Source of the DNA: Brevibacterium sp. W7.2
GTDB taxonomy: Bacteria > Actinomycetota > Actinomycetes > Actinomycetales > Brevibacteriaceae
Length of the DNA stretch: 64,000 nt
NCBI RefSeq assembly: GCF_018137945.1
Contig: NZ_CP073089.1
Location: forward strand, 124,001 to 188,000
Direction: 5' to 3'
The stretch's first letter is position 1. Each line of letters opens with the position of its first letter. Shown here piece after piece: positions 44,015 to 53,563 of this stretch. The translations under genes and the position numbers were made by a program. The notes under the pieces are model-generated. The model was not told the origin of the DNA. It worked only from the letters and a program-made list of their open reading frames with translations, and searched no databases.

Positions 44015-45837
44015 GCCCCGAGGACCTCGAGCACCGCGTCGCCGTAGCGTTCGAGCTTCTTCAGTCCGACACCGCTGACCTGGCCGAGGCTCTCAAAAGA
44101 TGTCGGTTTGGCCTCGACGATGCCGTAGATCGTCGCGTCGGGGAAGATGACGTAGGCGGGCACGCTCTGCTCCTTCGCCTGTCCCGCGCGCCAGGACCGC
44201 AGGGCCTCGAACAGGGCGGAGTCGGCGGGGTCGAGCGCGACCTCGGGACCGCCTCGGCGCTTCGATCCTGAGCGCGAGGCACCGGACTTCTTCACCGGAT
44301 CGACGCGCATCGACACCCCGGTCTGCCCCCGCAGCACCGCGTCGGCGGCGGGCCCGAGGACGAGCACGCCGTAGTCGCCGTGGGACTCGAGGAGTCCGCG
44401 GGCCAGGCTCTGTCGGATCACGGCCTTCCATTCGCCCTCGGACAGGTCGGCGCCGACGCCCCACACGCTGAGGCTCTCATGGTCAGAGGCCCGCGAGCGG
44501 TCGTTGGCGCTGCCGCGGAGGACGTCGATGACCTGGCCGGAGCCGAAGCGCTGGCCGCGTTCGCGGTCGAGGCGGATGACCGTCGAGAGCAGCTTCTGCA
44601 CGGCCACGGTCGCGTCCCACGTCGCCGGCGGCGTCAGGCACGTGTCGCAGTTGCCGCACGGACCGGACTCCTCGTCGAAGTAGCGCAGCAGCTGGACGCG
44701 GCGGCAGTCGACGGTCTCGCACAGCGCGAGCATCGAGTCGAGGTGGGCCATCACCCGGCGCTTGTGGGCCTGGTCGCCCTCCCCGGATTCGATGAGGCGG
44801 CGCTGGGAGACGACGTCGCCGAGGCCGTAGACCATCCACGCATCCGCGGGCAGGCCGTCGCGTCCGGCTCGTCCGGTCTCCTGGTAGTAGCCTTCGACGC
44901 TGCGGGGCAGGTCGAGGTGGGCGACGAAGCGGACGTCGGGTTTGTCGATGCCCATGCCGAAGGCGATCGTCGCGACCATGACGAGGCCGTCCTCGCGGAG
45001 GAAGCGGGCCTGGTGCTCGGCGCGCACCTCGGCGGGCAGGCCCGCGTGGTACGGGAGGGCGGGGATTCCGCGGGCCACGAGCGCCTCGGCGAGCTGTTCG
45101 ACCCCGCGCCGGGACAGGCAGTAGACGATCCCGGAGTCGCCGGGGTGTTCGGTGGTGATGAAGCTGATGAGCTGGGAGCGGGCCGAGGCCTTCGGCTCGA
45201 TGCGGTACGTGATGTTGGGGCGGTCGAAGCTCGCGACGAAGTGCTCGGCGTCGCGCAGCTGCAGCCGTTCGGTGAGCTCGGCGTGCGTGGCCGGGGTTGC
45301 CGTCGCCGTGAGCGCGATGCGGGGGACTGCGGGGAAGCGGTCGGCGAGCACCCCGAGGCCGAGGTAGTCGCTGCGGAAGTCGTGACCCCACTGGGAGACG
45401 CAGTGCGCTTCGTCGATCGCGAAGAGGGAGATGTCCGCCCTCTCGAGCAGCTGCATCGTCCGTGGGAGGACGAGGCGTTCGGGGGCGAGGTAGAGGAGGT
45501 CGAGCTCCCCGTCGAGGAGGCGGCGCTCGACGTCCTGCGCTTCGTCGATGTCGAGGGTGGAGTTGAGGTAGGCGGCCCGCACGCCGAGGTTGTCGAGCGC
45601 TGCGACCTGATCGGCCATGAGGGCGATGAGCGGGGAGATGACGATCCCGGTGCCCTCGCGCACAAGCGCCGGGATCTGATAGCACAGCGATTTGCCGCCG
45701 CCGGTGGGCATGAGCACGACGGCATCACCGCCGGCGATGAGCTGGTCGACGATCGCCGCCTGCTGGCAGCGGAAGTCCTCGTACCCGAAGACATCGTGGA
45801 GGACGTCGAGGGCGGAGGTGGTGGCTGGGGCGGTCAT
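44002..45837 (-). CDS. recQ: ATP-dependent DNA helicase RecQ
   Basis: This 611-aa 3'-5' helicase has motif [13 protein letters not shown], the DEAHC box, [10 protein letters not shown] (motif VI), a zinc knuckle (CETVDCRR...CGNCDTC), an RQC winged helix at about 400-500 and an HRDC domain at the C-terminus ([16 protein letters not shown]). The length matches E. coli RecQ (609 aa). It unwinds recombination and fork intermediates. The long frame antisense to it (44,380-46,359) is a shadow. Confidence 0.93.
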   Translation of the reverse strand: MTAPATTSALDVLHDVFGYEDFRCQQAAIVDQLIAGGDAVVLMPTGGGKSLCYQIPALVREGTGIVISPLIALMADQVAALDNLGVRAAYLNSTLDIDEAQDVERRLLDGELDLLYLAPERLVLPRTMQLLERADISLFAIDEAHCVSQWGHDFRSDYLGLGVLADRFPAVPRIALTATATPATHAELTERLQLRDAEHFVASFDRPNITYRIEPKASARSQLISFITTEHPGDSGIVYCLSRRGVEQLAEALVARGIPALPYHAGLPAEVRAEHQARFLREDGLVMVATIAFGMGIDKPDVRFVAHLDLPRSVEGYYQETGRAGRDGLPADAWMVYGLGDVVSQRRLIESGEGDQAHKRRVMAHLDSMLALCETVDCRRVQLLRYFDEESGPCGNCDTCLTPPATWDATVAVQKLLSTVIRLDRERGQRFGSGQVIDVLRGSANDRSRASDHESLSVWGVGADLSEGEWKAVIRQSLARGLLESHGDYGVLVLGPAADAVLRGQTGVSMRVDPVKKSGASRSGSKRRGGPEVALDPADSALFEALRSWRAGQAKEQSVPAYVIFPDATIYGIVEAKPTSFESLGQVSGVGLKKLERYGDAVLEVLGAHRG

Positions 45838-45939
45838 GCGCCCAGCCTAGTGGACGACCCTGACGCGAGCGTTCAGGGCCGGCGCGGGGGCCGCGATAGG
45901 CTGGATGGGGAGACCCACCGGCGAGCTGAGGAGAGCTGC

Positions 45940-46359
45940 ATGGAACCGAACAGACGCACGATGATCACCTCCGCGGGAGCTGTCGGCACAGCCGCGGTCG
46001 TCGGACTCACCTCGGCGTGCAGCCCCGACGATTCGGAATCCGGTTCGGGATCCTCGGCCTCTGCGCCGCCGGATGCGACCGTGCCGGCGAGCGACGTGCC
46101 CGTCGGGTCGGGCATCGTCGTCGACGAGGCCTACGTCGTCACCCAGCCGAAGGAGGGGGAGTTCCATGCCTTCTCCTCCGTGTGCACCCATCAGGGATGC
46201 CAGGTCCGCACCGTGACCGAGACCGAGATCGTCTGCCCGTGCCACTCCTCGCGCTACTCGGCGACGAGCGGCGAAGTGCTCTCCGGTCCGGCGACCGAAG
46301 CGCTGGCGACCTACCAGGTCACCGACTCCGGCGGGACCCTCAACCTCTCGGCGCAGTAG
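45940..46359 (+). CDS. Rieske [2Fe-2S] lipoprotein
   Basis: This 139-aa protein has a twin-arginine-like start MEPNRRTMITSAG, a hydrophobic stretch and lipobox LTSAC (Cys 27). After a Ser-rich linker, the Rieske domain has CTHQGC (Cys-X-His) and CPCHSS (Cys-X2-His), which bind the cluster. It resembles small Tat-exported Rieske proteins of actinobacteria that may act in redox transfer at the membrane; no cytochrome b gene is adjacent. GAGGAGAG precedes ATG 45,940. Confidence 0.87.
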   Translation: MEPNRRTMITSAGAVGTAAVVGLTSACSPDDSESGSGSSASAPPDATVPASDVPVGSGIVVDEAYVVTQPKEGEFHAFSSVCTHQGCQVRTVTETEIVCPCHSSRYSATSGEVLSGPATEALATYQVTDSGGTLNLSAQ

Positions 46360-46485
46360 CCGAACCGCACGGCGCAATAGCTCGTCCGCACGGCGCAGCG
46401 GCTCACCTTCTCAGCCGAGCGGATGAACCTTTCGGCGCAGCAACTGCGGCCGCGGCGCCGTCGCTGAGCGGTGGCGCGGCCGTCC

Positions 46486-46698
46486 TCAGTCGCTGGGGGA
46501 GTCGGGGCGGTCGTCGGGCTTCTTCGCCGACTGGACGCTGTAGGCGCCTCCGATGCCGACGAGGAAGCCCATGACGGCGAACGGGACCGCGAAGAGCGGA
46601 TCGAAGAGCAGGAATCCCACGATCCCGCCGAGGATCGCTGCGATGACGGCGGTCGTCCACGATGATGCGTTCGGACGCGGGAGCTGTCGATTGACCAT
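46486..46698 (-). CDS. Small two-helix membrane protein
   Basis: This 70-aa protein has two hydrophobic segments (about residues 14-32 and 35-52) and a charged tail KKPDDRPDSPSD. AAGGAGA before ATG 46,698 sets the start. No family is recognised. The upstream frame to 46,839 is unsupported. Confidence 0.6.
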   Translation of the reverse strand: MVNRQLPRPNASSWTTAVIAAILGGIVGFLLFDPLFAVPFAVMGFLVGIGGAYSVQSAKKPDDRPDSPSD

Positions 46699-46839
46699 GA
46701 TGCATTCTCCTTGAGGTGTTCTCTTGCGTGTCTTCTCTCGAGTTCTCTGAACGGCGGTTGGCGGTGCTCTGAACGGCGGCCGTCGTGCTCTCAACGGCGG
46801 CCGTCGGCTGGCGGTGCCCAGCGTCGCGACCGATGGCAT

Positions 46840-47220
46840 TCACCCCAGGAACAGGCCCGGGAGGACGAGTGCTCCGGCGATGGCGGCGGCGAACGCCGCT
46901 CCGATGATGAGGCGCGGCATCTCACCGCGTGCGACCTTCGGATCGGCAGCGCTCCACGGCAGGTCCGGCCACACCGAGGCGGCGCGGAACGCCGCCCAGA
47001 CGCAGGCGACCATCGCGGCCAGCCACACCCAGAGGGCGGCGTCCGTCCATCCCCCGAACGCCCCGATGAGACGGGTGAGCAGGACGAACGCGACGGCCGG
47101 GAGAAGGCCCGCGAGCAGCTGACGGCGCGACTGCGCTCGTCGGGCGGCGGCCAGCGCGGTCCACGCGGCGTACGCGAGGACGAGGGTCGTGACGATCGTT
47201 GAGACGAGGGCTGCGCTCAT
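46840..47220 (-). CDS. Four-helix membrane protein coupled to serine hydrolase
   Basis: This 126-aa protein has four hydrophobic segments, RRAQSRRQLLAG between segments 1 and 2, and no recognised family. Its ATG overlaps the stop of the serine hydrolase (47,217) by four bases, so the two are translated from one message and may act together at the membrane. Confidence 0.7.
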   Translation of the reverse strand: MSAALVSTIVTTLVLAYAAWTALAAARRAQSRRQLLAGLLPAVAFVLLTRLIGAFGGWTDAALWVWLAAMVACVWAAFRAASVWPDLPWSAADPKVARGEMPRLIIGAAFAAAIAGALVLPGLFLG

Positions 47221-48458
47221 GAGCGTTCTCCTTCGGTCCGGGCGGAACGGGGTGCCGTGACAGGGGCGGTGGGGTCGGGGACGGAGCGCGCCGAGGCGGC
47301 CCCCGCCTCGGCGGACTCCGTGAAGTGGGACCCGGCCGAAGCAGTCCCGGTGGGCGTGGGCGCAGCCGAGTCCGACTCAGTGGAGATGAGGTCGATGGCG
47401 CCGTCGACGGAGATCGCGGAGTCGGCGAGGACGACGATCCCCGTGCCTGCGTCCGCAGTGAAGCCGAGGAACGAGCTGTACCCGCCGGTGCCGCCGTTGT
47501 GCCAGGTGACGGCCGGGGTGCGCCCTGTCGTCGTCATCCACGCGAAGCCGATGCGGTCGGCCGCGTCGAAATCGGCCCGCGGCAGTGCTGCGGCGGCTCC
47601 CGGCGCGGTGCCCTCCATCGTGGCGCGCAGCCAGATCGCCATGTCGCCCGCGGTCGACCGGATCGCCCCCGCCGGAGCGGACGCGCCGAGGGTCCACGGG
47701 GCCGCCGGCAGTCCCGACGCCGTGTATCCGTGCGAGAGTCTTGTCGCCGAGGTGGGCACGAAGGTCCGCGTCATCCCCAGCGGCTGCGTGATCCGCTGCT
47801 CCACGAGTTCGGGGTAGCTCAGGCCGGTCACCTTCGCGAGCGATTGCCCGAGGACCGCGAACCCGAAGTTCGAGTACTCCGGGGTCGTATCGCTGACGTC
47901 GGTGTCGCCGAGGGTGCGGATGAGGTCGTCGACGCTGCCGCGGTACGGATCCCGGTGGAGGTAGGTCGCGAAGACCGACGCGACCGCATCACCGACGCTC
48001 GGCGCCGGCTCGACCCGCGGCAGTCCGGAACGGTGCATCGCGAGTGAGGACAGCGTCACCTCGGCGACGTGTCCCTCGAGCTGGGGCCAGATCTCGCCGA
48101 GGCGGGTCTCCGCGGTCACCTCACCCCGGTCGATCGCATCGGCGAAGAGGGCGGCGGTGAAGGTCTTCGTCAGAGAGCCGATCTCGAACTCCGTGGTCGC
48201 GTCGGCACCTGTTCCCGCCGTCGTCACCGTGTCCCCGTCGACCTTCGCGACGGCGACGTGCTGCCAGTGCCCGCTGCCGAGCGCGGTAGCGGTGGCCGCC
48301 ATGAGCGCTTCGTCGCCGGTGACCTCACCCTGGAATCCGCGGGGGAGAGGGGTGAGGAGGACGGCGACGATCGCCGTGAGAGCGGCCGCGGTGATGGCGA
48401 TTTCCCTGCGCCGAGGCGACCGCCGGGTGTCCGTGTCAGTGGCGGATGTCACAGTCAT
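47217..48458 (-). CDS. Serine hydrolase of the beta-lactamase/penicillin-binding fold
   Basis: This is a 413-aa membrane-anchored class C-type hydrolase: one N-terminal helix (residues 22-40), then SLTK (nucleophile Ser and Lys, about residue 95), YSN in PEYSNFGF (about 195) and HNGGTGGY (the third box, about 320). The C-terminal 60 residues are Ala/Ser/Thr/Pro-rich. Activity could be peptidase or esterase; low-level beta-lactamase action cannot be excluded from sequence. It is followed by a coupled four-helix membrane protein. Confidence 0.85.
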   Translation of the reverse strand: MTVTSATDTDTRRSPRRREIAITAAALTAIVAVLLTPLPRGFQGEVTGDEALMAATATALGSGHWQHVAVAKVDGDTVTTAGTGADATTEFEIGSLTKTFTAALFADAIDRGEVTAETRLGEIWPQLEGHVAEVTLSSLAMHRSGLPRVEPAPSVGDAVASVFATYLHRDPYRGSVDDLIRTLGDTDVSDTTPEYSNFGFAVLGQSLAKVTGLSYPELVEQRITQPLGMTRTFVPTSATRLSHGYTASGLPAAPWTLGASAPAGAIRSTAGDMAIWLRATMEGTAPGAAAALPRADFDAADRIGFAWMTTTGRTPAVTWHNGGTGGYSSFLGFTADAGTGIVVLADSAISVDGAIDLISTESDSAAPTPTGTASAGSHFTESAEAGAASARSVPDPTAPVTAPRSARTEGERS

Positions 48459-48560
48459 GGCAACTCCTGATATCGAGTGATTGAAGTGATGCGATGCGGA
48501 GGTGATGAGACGGGTCGAGTGGGTGCCTGGCCGGTGCAGTGCTGATCCGGTGGGTCGGGT

Positions 48561-48603
48561 GGTCGGTGGTGTGGGTGGTCGGTGGTGTGGGTGGTCGGTC
48601 CGG
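48561..48603. repeat. G-rich tandem repeat, 16-bp unit
   Basis: About 2.5 copies of GGTGGTCGGTGGTGTG lie in the 241-bp gap between the serine hydrolase start and the ArsR-like gene stop. The G-tracts on the plus strand could form a quadruplex. No other feature was found in this gap. Confidence 0.7.
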
Positions 48604-48699
48604 CGATTGGCCGGATCGACGATCGGTCGATGAGACGGCTGGTCGTGGTGCCGAGGGCACGTCAGGATGTGGGCGGCGCGATGATCGCCGCCGGTGGGG

Positions 48700-49449
48700 T
48701 CATTGGGTTCCGATGAGGATGAGGGTGAGGAGCGGGATGACCTTCTGTGCGGGCACTCGCCAGTGACCGCGCGGGAAGTTCTCGAGCCAGCCGGCGGAGG
48801 CCAGCGCCTTGAGGTGGTGATAGACCTGGCCGGTGGTGCCGAAGCGGTCGTCGGCGCTGAGTTCGGCGACGGTCGTCGTGCCCGTGTAGATCGCCTGGAG
48901 GAGCGCGAGCCGGACGGGATGACTGAACGCCGACAGTGCCGGTGCGGCCTGTGCGAAATCGATCTCGTCGAAGGCTGCCGCGGTCAGCCCCATCTGCCAT
49001 GCGACCGGGGAATCGGTGCCCGGCGGCGTGACGTGACCGGCGTAGGTGACGCCGGCGTCCTCGCCGAGGCGGTCGACGAGTCCGTTGAGGACCCAGAACG
49101 TGTCGTCGTCCGGTCCGCCCGCAGAGAAGCGGGGCGCCGCGGTGCTGCGCGTGCTCGCCTGCTCACCGTTGCTCGGGCGCTCCCCGGAACGTGCCTGGTC
49201 ACGAGTGCTCGGGCGATCCCCGGAACGTGCCTGGTCACGAGTGCTCGGGCGATCCCCGGATCGTGGGCGCTCACCGTCGTTCGCCTGCTCACCGTTGCTC
49301 GCCGTGGCCGGTTCCCCCGCCCGGGAGCCTTCGAGCTCCTGTGTGCTTTCGAGCTCGGCCACCCGCGCTTCGAGGGCCCCGAGACGAGCCTCGAGGGCGG
49401 TGCTCCCTGTCGCCGAGAGGTGCGCGGAATCGGATGACGAGGTGCTCAT
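48700..49449 (-). CDS. ArsR-like winged-helix regulator with repeat-rich N-terminus
   Basis: In this 249-aa protein the C-terminal half (about residues 140-249) is an ArsR-type winged helix, FSHPVRLALLQAIYTGTTTVAELSADDRFGTTGQVYHHLKAL. The N-terminal ~100 residues are a short coiled coil (LEARLGALEARVAELES) followed by imperfect repeats of RPSTRDQARSGD, encoded by tandem ~36-bp DNA units at 49,150-49,300. No metal-binding cysteine pair is visible. A perfect 16-bp palindrome lies 19 bp upstream of the start, probably its own operator and that of the divergent HdeD-like gene. Confidence 0.8.
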   Translation of the reverse strand: MSTSSSDSAHLSATGSTALEARLGALEARVAELESTQELEGSRAGEPATASNGEQANDGERPRSGDRPSTRDQARSGDRPSTRDQARSGERPSNGEQASTRSTAAPRFSAGGPDDDTFWVLNGLVDRLGEDAGVTYAGHVTPPGTDSPVAWQMGLTAAAFDEIDFAQAAPALSAFSHPVRLALLQAIYTGTTTVAELSADDRFGTTGQVYHHLKALASAGWLENFPRGHWRVPAQKVIPLLTLILIGTQ

Positions 49450-49467
49450 AGCTTGAGAATACGCGAA

Positions 49468-49483
49468 TTACGTAATTACGTAA
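49468..49483. promoter_or_regulatory. Perfect 16-bp palindrome, ArsR-like operator
   Basis: TTACGTAATTACGTAA is self-complementary over all 16 bases and contains two TTACGTAA half-sites sharing the centre. It lies between the divergent starts at 49,449 and 49,543. Confidence 0.75.
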
Positions 49484-49542
49484 AGAGCAGAATATTCAGC
49501 CGCTGGGACTCGGTGGGGTCGGAGACCTAAACTGGACGGGTG

Positions 49543-50193
49543 ATGAGTACTGAAGAATCCCGCACCGAACCCGTCGCCCCCGCCTCGGAGCTGCTCGCCG
49601 AGGCCAGGACGATGGGCGCGCCGATGATCGTCCGCGGCATCCTCGGTGTCCTCTTCGGCTTCGCCACCGTGTTCTGGCCGCGGGATGCGGCCAATCCGAT
49701 GCAGCTGTCCCTCGGCGTCGACATCGTCGATCTGCTCAGCATCGGCTACCTCGCGCTGCTCGCGCTCGCCCTCGTCTACCAGGCCCTGCGCTCGCCGCTG
49801 TCGGTGCGCACCGCGATCTTCGGTCAGGCGATCATCACGATCCCGGCGATCGTCTTCCTCTTCATGGCCGACCAGCCCGCCGAGGTGCGCGCCGCCCTGA
49901 GCATCTGGGCCGTCCTCCACGGGCTCATCGAACTGTGGAACTACCGCAAGCTCGTCCACCACCCGATGGCCTCGGACTTCCTCATCTCCGCCGCAGTCCA
50001 CATCCTGCTCGGCATCATCCTCATGTTCGGCACCGACTTCCAGGCACTGGCGATCATCGGCTTCACGGGAGCCGCTTCGCTCATCGCAGGGGTGATCTTC
50101 ATCATCGGCGGGTACTCGCGCATCAGCAAGGGCAGACAGGCAGCCCGCAGCGCGGATGCCGCCGACGACGCGCACGACACCGCAGCCGAATAA
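49543..50193 (+). CDS. HdeD/DUF308-like membrane protein
   Basis: This 216-aa protein has six hydrophobic segments. Segment pairs with GILGVLFGFATVFWP and SLIAGVIFIIGGY resemble the HdeD/DUF308 family of acid-stress membrane proteins. GTG (49,540) or ATG (49,543) starts lie 6-10 nt after a TAAACT element with no ribosome-binding site, so a leaderless message is likely. It is divergent from the ArsR-like regulator. Confidence 0.72.
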   Translation: MSTEESRTEPVAPASELLAEARTMGAPMIVRGILGVLFGFATVFWPRDAANPMQLSLGVDIVDLLSIGYLALLALALVYQALRSPLSVRTAIFGQAIITIPAIVFLFMADQPAEVRAALSIWAVLHGLIELWNYRKLVHHPMASDFLISAAVHILLGIILMFGTDFQALAIIGFTGAASLIAGVIFIIGGYSRISKGRQAARSADAADDAHDTAAE

Positions 50194-50242
50194 TCCGCAC
50201 CACCGACCGACACCCGACCTCCGACCCGAAGCCTGAGGTGAG

Positions 50243-52888
50243 ATGAGCACTGTCGAGAACGACTACGGCCATGTGTCCCCCCTGACTCCGATCTCGGCGT
50301 CCGTGTCGTCGTCGGGCCTCCTCGGCGATCTCGCCGAAGCCAGTCGCGCCCTGCCCGATGAGCTGTTCCGGCGCCTCTTCCAGGTCTCACGGTCACCGTC
50401 GCTGCTCATCGCCACCGACTACGACGGCACGATCGCGCCGATCGTCGCCAATCCCGCCGAGGCGTACCCGCTCGAGAGCTCGGTCGACTCGCTCCGCGCC
50501 CTCGCCCTGCTGCCGTCCACCTCGGCGGGCGTCATCTCCGGGCGCAGCCTCCGCGATCTCGCGGCGATGTCACGGCTGCCGCGCGAGGTCCACCTCTTCG
50601 GCTCCCACGGCGGCGAGACCGACAGCGAGGTGCACCGGGCGCTCGAACCGCGGCAGCGGACGGCACTCGCGGCCTTCCGCCGCGACCTCGTCGACACCCT
50701 GCCCGCCGAGGTGATCGAGCACAAGACGGCAGGTGCGGCAGTCCACCTGCGCGGCCTCGACGACGATGCCCGGCAGAAGGTCGAGGACGGCATCGCCGCG
50801 CTCGTGGAGAAGCACGAGATCTTCCCGACCCGGGGCAAGCAGGTCGTCGACCTCTCCGTCGTGCCCTCGTCGAAGGCCGAGGCCCTGGCGAATCTGCGCG
50901 CGGAGACGGGTGCCGAGGTCGTCGTCTTCATCGGCGATGACCGCTCCGACGAGCTCGCCCTCGAGATCCTCGGCGACTTCGACCTCGGTCTCAAGGTCGG
51001 CGACGACGGGACGGAGACCCACGCGGAGTTCCGCATCGATTCGCCCGACGTCGTCTCCGTCGTCCTCGCCGCGATCTACGAGCTGCGCAAGTCGTGGCTG
51101 TTCGGGCGCGAGGCGATCCCGATCCAGCGTCACAGCATGCTCGGCAACGGGCAGTCGACGGCCCTCGTCGACCCGGGCGGCAGCATCTGCTGGATGCCCC
51201 ACCCGCTGCCGCATTCCTCGTCGATGTTCTCCGAGATCCTCGGGTCCGCGGCCGCCGGCTACTTCGCCGTGGGCGCCGAATCCGGCGTCGACCCGCTCAC
51301 CCAGCGCTACCTCACGCATTCGACGCTGCTCGAGACCCGGTGGCCGGGGCTCAGCTGCATCGACTACCTCGCGCCCGTCGACGGCGCGAGCGACGACACG
51401 ATCGTCGTCCGCGTCCTCACCGGCGACGCGCCCGCGCGGATCCGCTTCGCCCCGCGACTCGACTACGCCACCGTGCCGACCAGGCTCGCGCCGATCCGTG
51501 ACGGGGTGCGCGTGCTCGGCACCTCGGAGCCGATCCGGCTCTTCGCCCCCGGCGTCGATTTCGAGATCGTCGAGTCGGGACAGTCCCAGACCGCCGAGGC
51601 GGTCGTCGTGCCCTCGGACTTCCCCGGCGGCCAGGTCGTCCTCGTCCTCGCGTGCGGGTCGGGCACCGGCGACGCCCGGTTCATCGCCGAGGGCGGAGAG
51701 GGCCATGTCCGAGATCGGGCGCTCAACTTCTGGCGCAACTGGGCGAGCACGCTCGCCATCCCCGGCCATCACCGCGAGGAGGTCATCCGGTCGGCGATCA
51801 CCCTGCGCGCACTCTGCCACGAGCCCACCGGCGGCATCCTCGCCGCCCCGACGACCTCCCTGCCCGAGGGCATCGGCGGCGTCCGCAACTGGGACTACCG
51901 CTACACGTGGCTGCGCGACGGGTCGATGACGGCGCGGGCGCTGCTCGCCCTCGGATCGACCGCCGAGGCGGAAGGGTTCCTCTCGTGGCTGACCGGGATC
52001 CTCTCCCACACGGTCGCCCCCGAACAGCTCCACCCGCTCTACGCCGTCGACGGTTCGGCACTGACCACCGAGGCGGTGCTCGCGCATCTGCCCGGATACG
52101 CCGGGTCGCGCCCGGTGCGGGTCGGCAACGCCGCTGAGCACCAGGTGCAGCTCGACGTCTTCGGGCCGGTCACCGAGCTCCTCGACGAACTCACCGAGCG
52201 CCTCGGCGAGCTGCCCGACGCCTACTGGACCCTGACGACCCAGATGGTCGAAGCGGTGAGCCGACGCTGGTTCGAAGCCGATCACGGCATCTGGGAGGCC
52301 CGGCGTGCGCCCAAGCACAACGTCTACACGCGGGTGATGTGCTGGGTCACCGTCGACCGCGCCCTGCGCATCGCCGAGCGCTTCGACAAGCAGCTGCCGG
52401 GGGCGTGGCGTCAGCTGCGCGAGGAGATCAAGAGCGACATCCTCACCCATGGCTTCAACGAGGAGGTCGGTGCCTTCACCGTCGCCTACGGGGAGCCGGA
52501 TCTCGACGCGGCAGGTCTGTTCGTGGGTCTGAGCGGTCTGCTCGAGGCCGATGACCCGCGGTTCATCGCGACCGTCGACGCCATCGAACGGGAGCTGCGC
52601 GTCGGGCCCACGGTCTTCCGCTACCGCTACGATGACGGCCTGCCCGGTCTCGAGGGCGGGTTCCACATCTGCACGACGTGGCTCATCGAGGCGTTCATCA
52701 AGGTCGGTCGCATCGACGATGCGTGGGATCTCTTCCGGCAGCTCGACAATCTGCTCGGGCCCACCGGGCTGCTGCCCGAGGAGTACGATCCCGTCGCCGA
52801 GATGCACCTGGGCAACCACCCCCAGGCCTACTCGCATCTCGGCTACATCCGCGTCGCCCAGATGCTCGACGAGTACCGTCCCAGCTGA
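50243..52888 (+). CDS. Fusion: trehalose-6-phosphate phosphatase + GH15 trehalase-like
   Basis: This 881-aa protein has two enzymes in series. Residues about 45-285 are an OtsB-type HAD phosphatase: DYDGTIAP (catalytic Asp pair), VISGRSLRDL, FGSHGGE and IGDDRSDELALE. Residues about 295-880 are a GH15 glucoamylase/trehalase-like (alpha/alpha)6 domain: GNGQSTALVDPGGSICWMP, GVRNWDYRYTWLRDGS, and EEYDPVAEMHLGNHPQAYSH. Actinobacterial GH15 members of this type are trehalases. The first domain would form trehalose from its 6-phosphate and the second would hydrolyse trehalose, or another alpha-glucoside, to glucose. No otsA or treY/Z gene is visible. It is probably cytoplasmic, with no signal peptide. 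Confidence 0.9.
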   Translation: MSTVENDYGHVSPLTPISASVSSSGLLGDLAEASRALPDELFRRLFQVSRSPSLLIATDYDGTIAPIVANPAEAYPLESSVDSLRALALLPSTSAGVISGRSLRDLAAMSRLPREVHLFGSHGGETDSEVHRALEPRQRTALAAFRRDLVDTLPAEVIEHKTAGAAVHLRGLDDDARQKVEDGIAALVEKHEIFPTRGKQVVDLSVVPSSKAEALANLRAETGAEVVVFIGDDRSDELALEILGDFDLGLKVGDDGTETHAEFRIDSPDVVSVVLAAIYELRKSWLFGREAIPIQRHSMLGNGQSTALVDPGGSICWMPHPLPHSSSMFSEILGSAAAGYFAVGAESGVDPLTQRYLTHSTLLETRWPGLSCIDYLAPVDGASDDTIVVRVLTGDAPARIRFAPRLDYATVPTRLAPIRDGVRVLGTSEPIRLFAPGVDFEIVESGQSQTAEAVVVPSDFPGGQVVLVLACGSGTGDARFIAEGGEGHVRDRALNFWRNWASTLAIPGHHREEVIRSAITLRALCHEPTGGILAAPTTSLPEGIGGVRNWDYRYTWLRDGSMTARALLALGSTAEAEGFLSWLTGILSHTVAPEQLHPLYAVDGSALTTEAVLAHLPGYAGSRPVRVGNAAEHQVQLDVFGPVTELLDELTERLGELPDAYWTLTTQMVEAVSRRWFEADHGIWEARRAPKHNVYTRVMCWVTVDRALRIAERFDKQLPGAWRQLREEIKSDILTHGFNEEVGAFTVAYGEPDLDAAGLFVGLSGLLEADDPRFIATVDAIERELRVGPTVFRYRYDDGLPGLEGGFHICTTWLIEAFIKVGRIDDAWDLFRQLDNLLGPTGLLPEEYDPVAEMHLGNHPQAYSHLGYIRVAQMLDEYRPS

Positions 52889-52968
52889 GCACCCCGCGCC
52901 GCGCTTGGCGCGTCACAGGACTCGACGTGCTGCCTTGCTGAACGAGTCACATGACTGAACGCGTCGCC

Positions 52969-53421
52969 TCACTCGACGAGGAGGCTGACCATCTCCGCGA
53001 TGCAGGCCGGCCTCTCCTGGCCCTCGATCTCGATGACGTGCCTGATGACCAGCTGCGTGCCCTTCGGACTGCGCGTCACCTCGGTGAGGGTAGCGGTGTC
53101 GCGCAGTCGGGAGTCGACGAGGACCGGCTGCGGGAAGCGGACCTTGTTGAGCCCGTAGTTGATCTTCATCGACACTCCCTCGATCGCGAAGATCTCGGAG
53201 GAGAACTTCGGCAGGAGGGAGAGCGTGTAGAAGCCGTGGGCGATCGTCGCGCCGAACGGCCCGGCGGCCGCGCGCTCCTCATCGAGGTGGATCCACTGGT
53301 GGTCGTCGGTGGCGTCGGCGAACGCGGTGATCATGTCCTGGTCGACGGTCAGCCACTCCGACGTCCCGAGTTCCGTGCCGACGGCCGCCTCGACCTCGTC
53401 GATGCCGGTGAGTGTGCGCAT
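52969..53421 (-). CDS. MaoC-like (R)-hydratase
   Basis: This is a 150-aa hot-dog-fold protein with the hydratase motif FADATDDHQWIHLD (catalytic Asp and His, about residues 35-48), GPFGATIAHGFYTLSLLP and NYGLNKVRFPQPV. It is likely an enoyl-CoA hydratase acting on (R)-3-hydroxyacyl-CoA. ATG 53,421 (MRTLTGIDEV) follows AAGGGGAA; a longer frame is unsupported. Confidence 0.87.
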   Translation of the reverse strand: MRTLTGIDEVEAAVGTELGTSEWLTVDQDMITAFADATDDHQWIHLDEERAAAGPFGATIAHGFYTLSLLPKFSSEIFAIEGVSMKINYGLNKVRFPQPVLVDSRLRDTATLTEVTRSPKGTQLVIRHVIEIEGQERPACIAEMVSLLVE

Positions 53422-53563
53422 GTGGGTTCCCCTTCGATCCGATGGCGTGGTCAGGCCGACGGCCGCCATCGAGTCCCTTATCGGACATTCGATCGTCGAC
53501 GGCCGTCCCCTCGCACTCTACTGCCGAACGCCGCTCCGCACACCCCTTCGATAGGTTGGGGAG

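Noticed and set aside
44380..46359. 659-aa frame antisense to recQ
   Set aside because: Only its last 139 codons, the Rieske protein from 45,940, are real; the rest is the acidic mirror of recQ.
49140..49300. Regularly spaced repeats as a possible CRISPR array
   Set aside because: The ~36-bp units are contiguous, in frame and coding, with no spacers and no cas genes.
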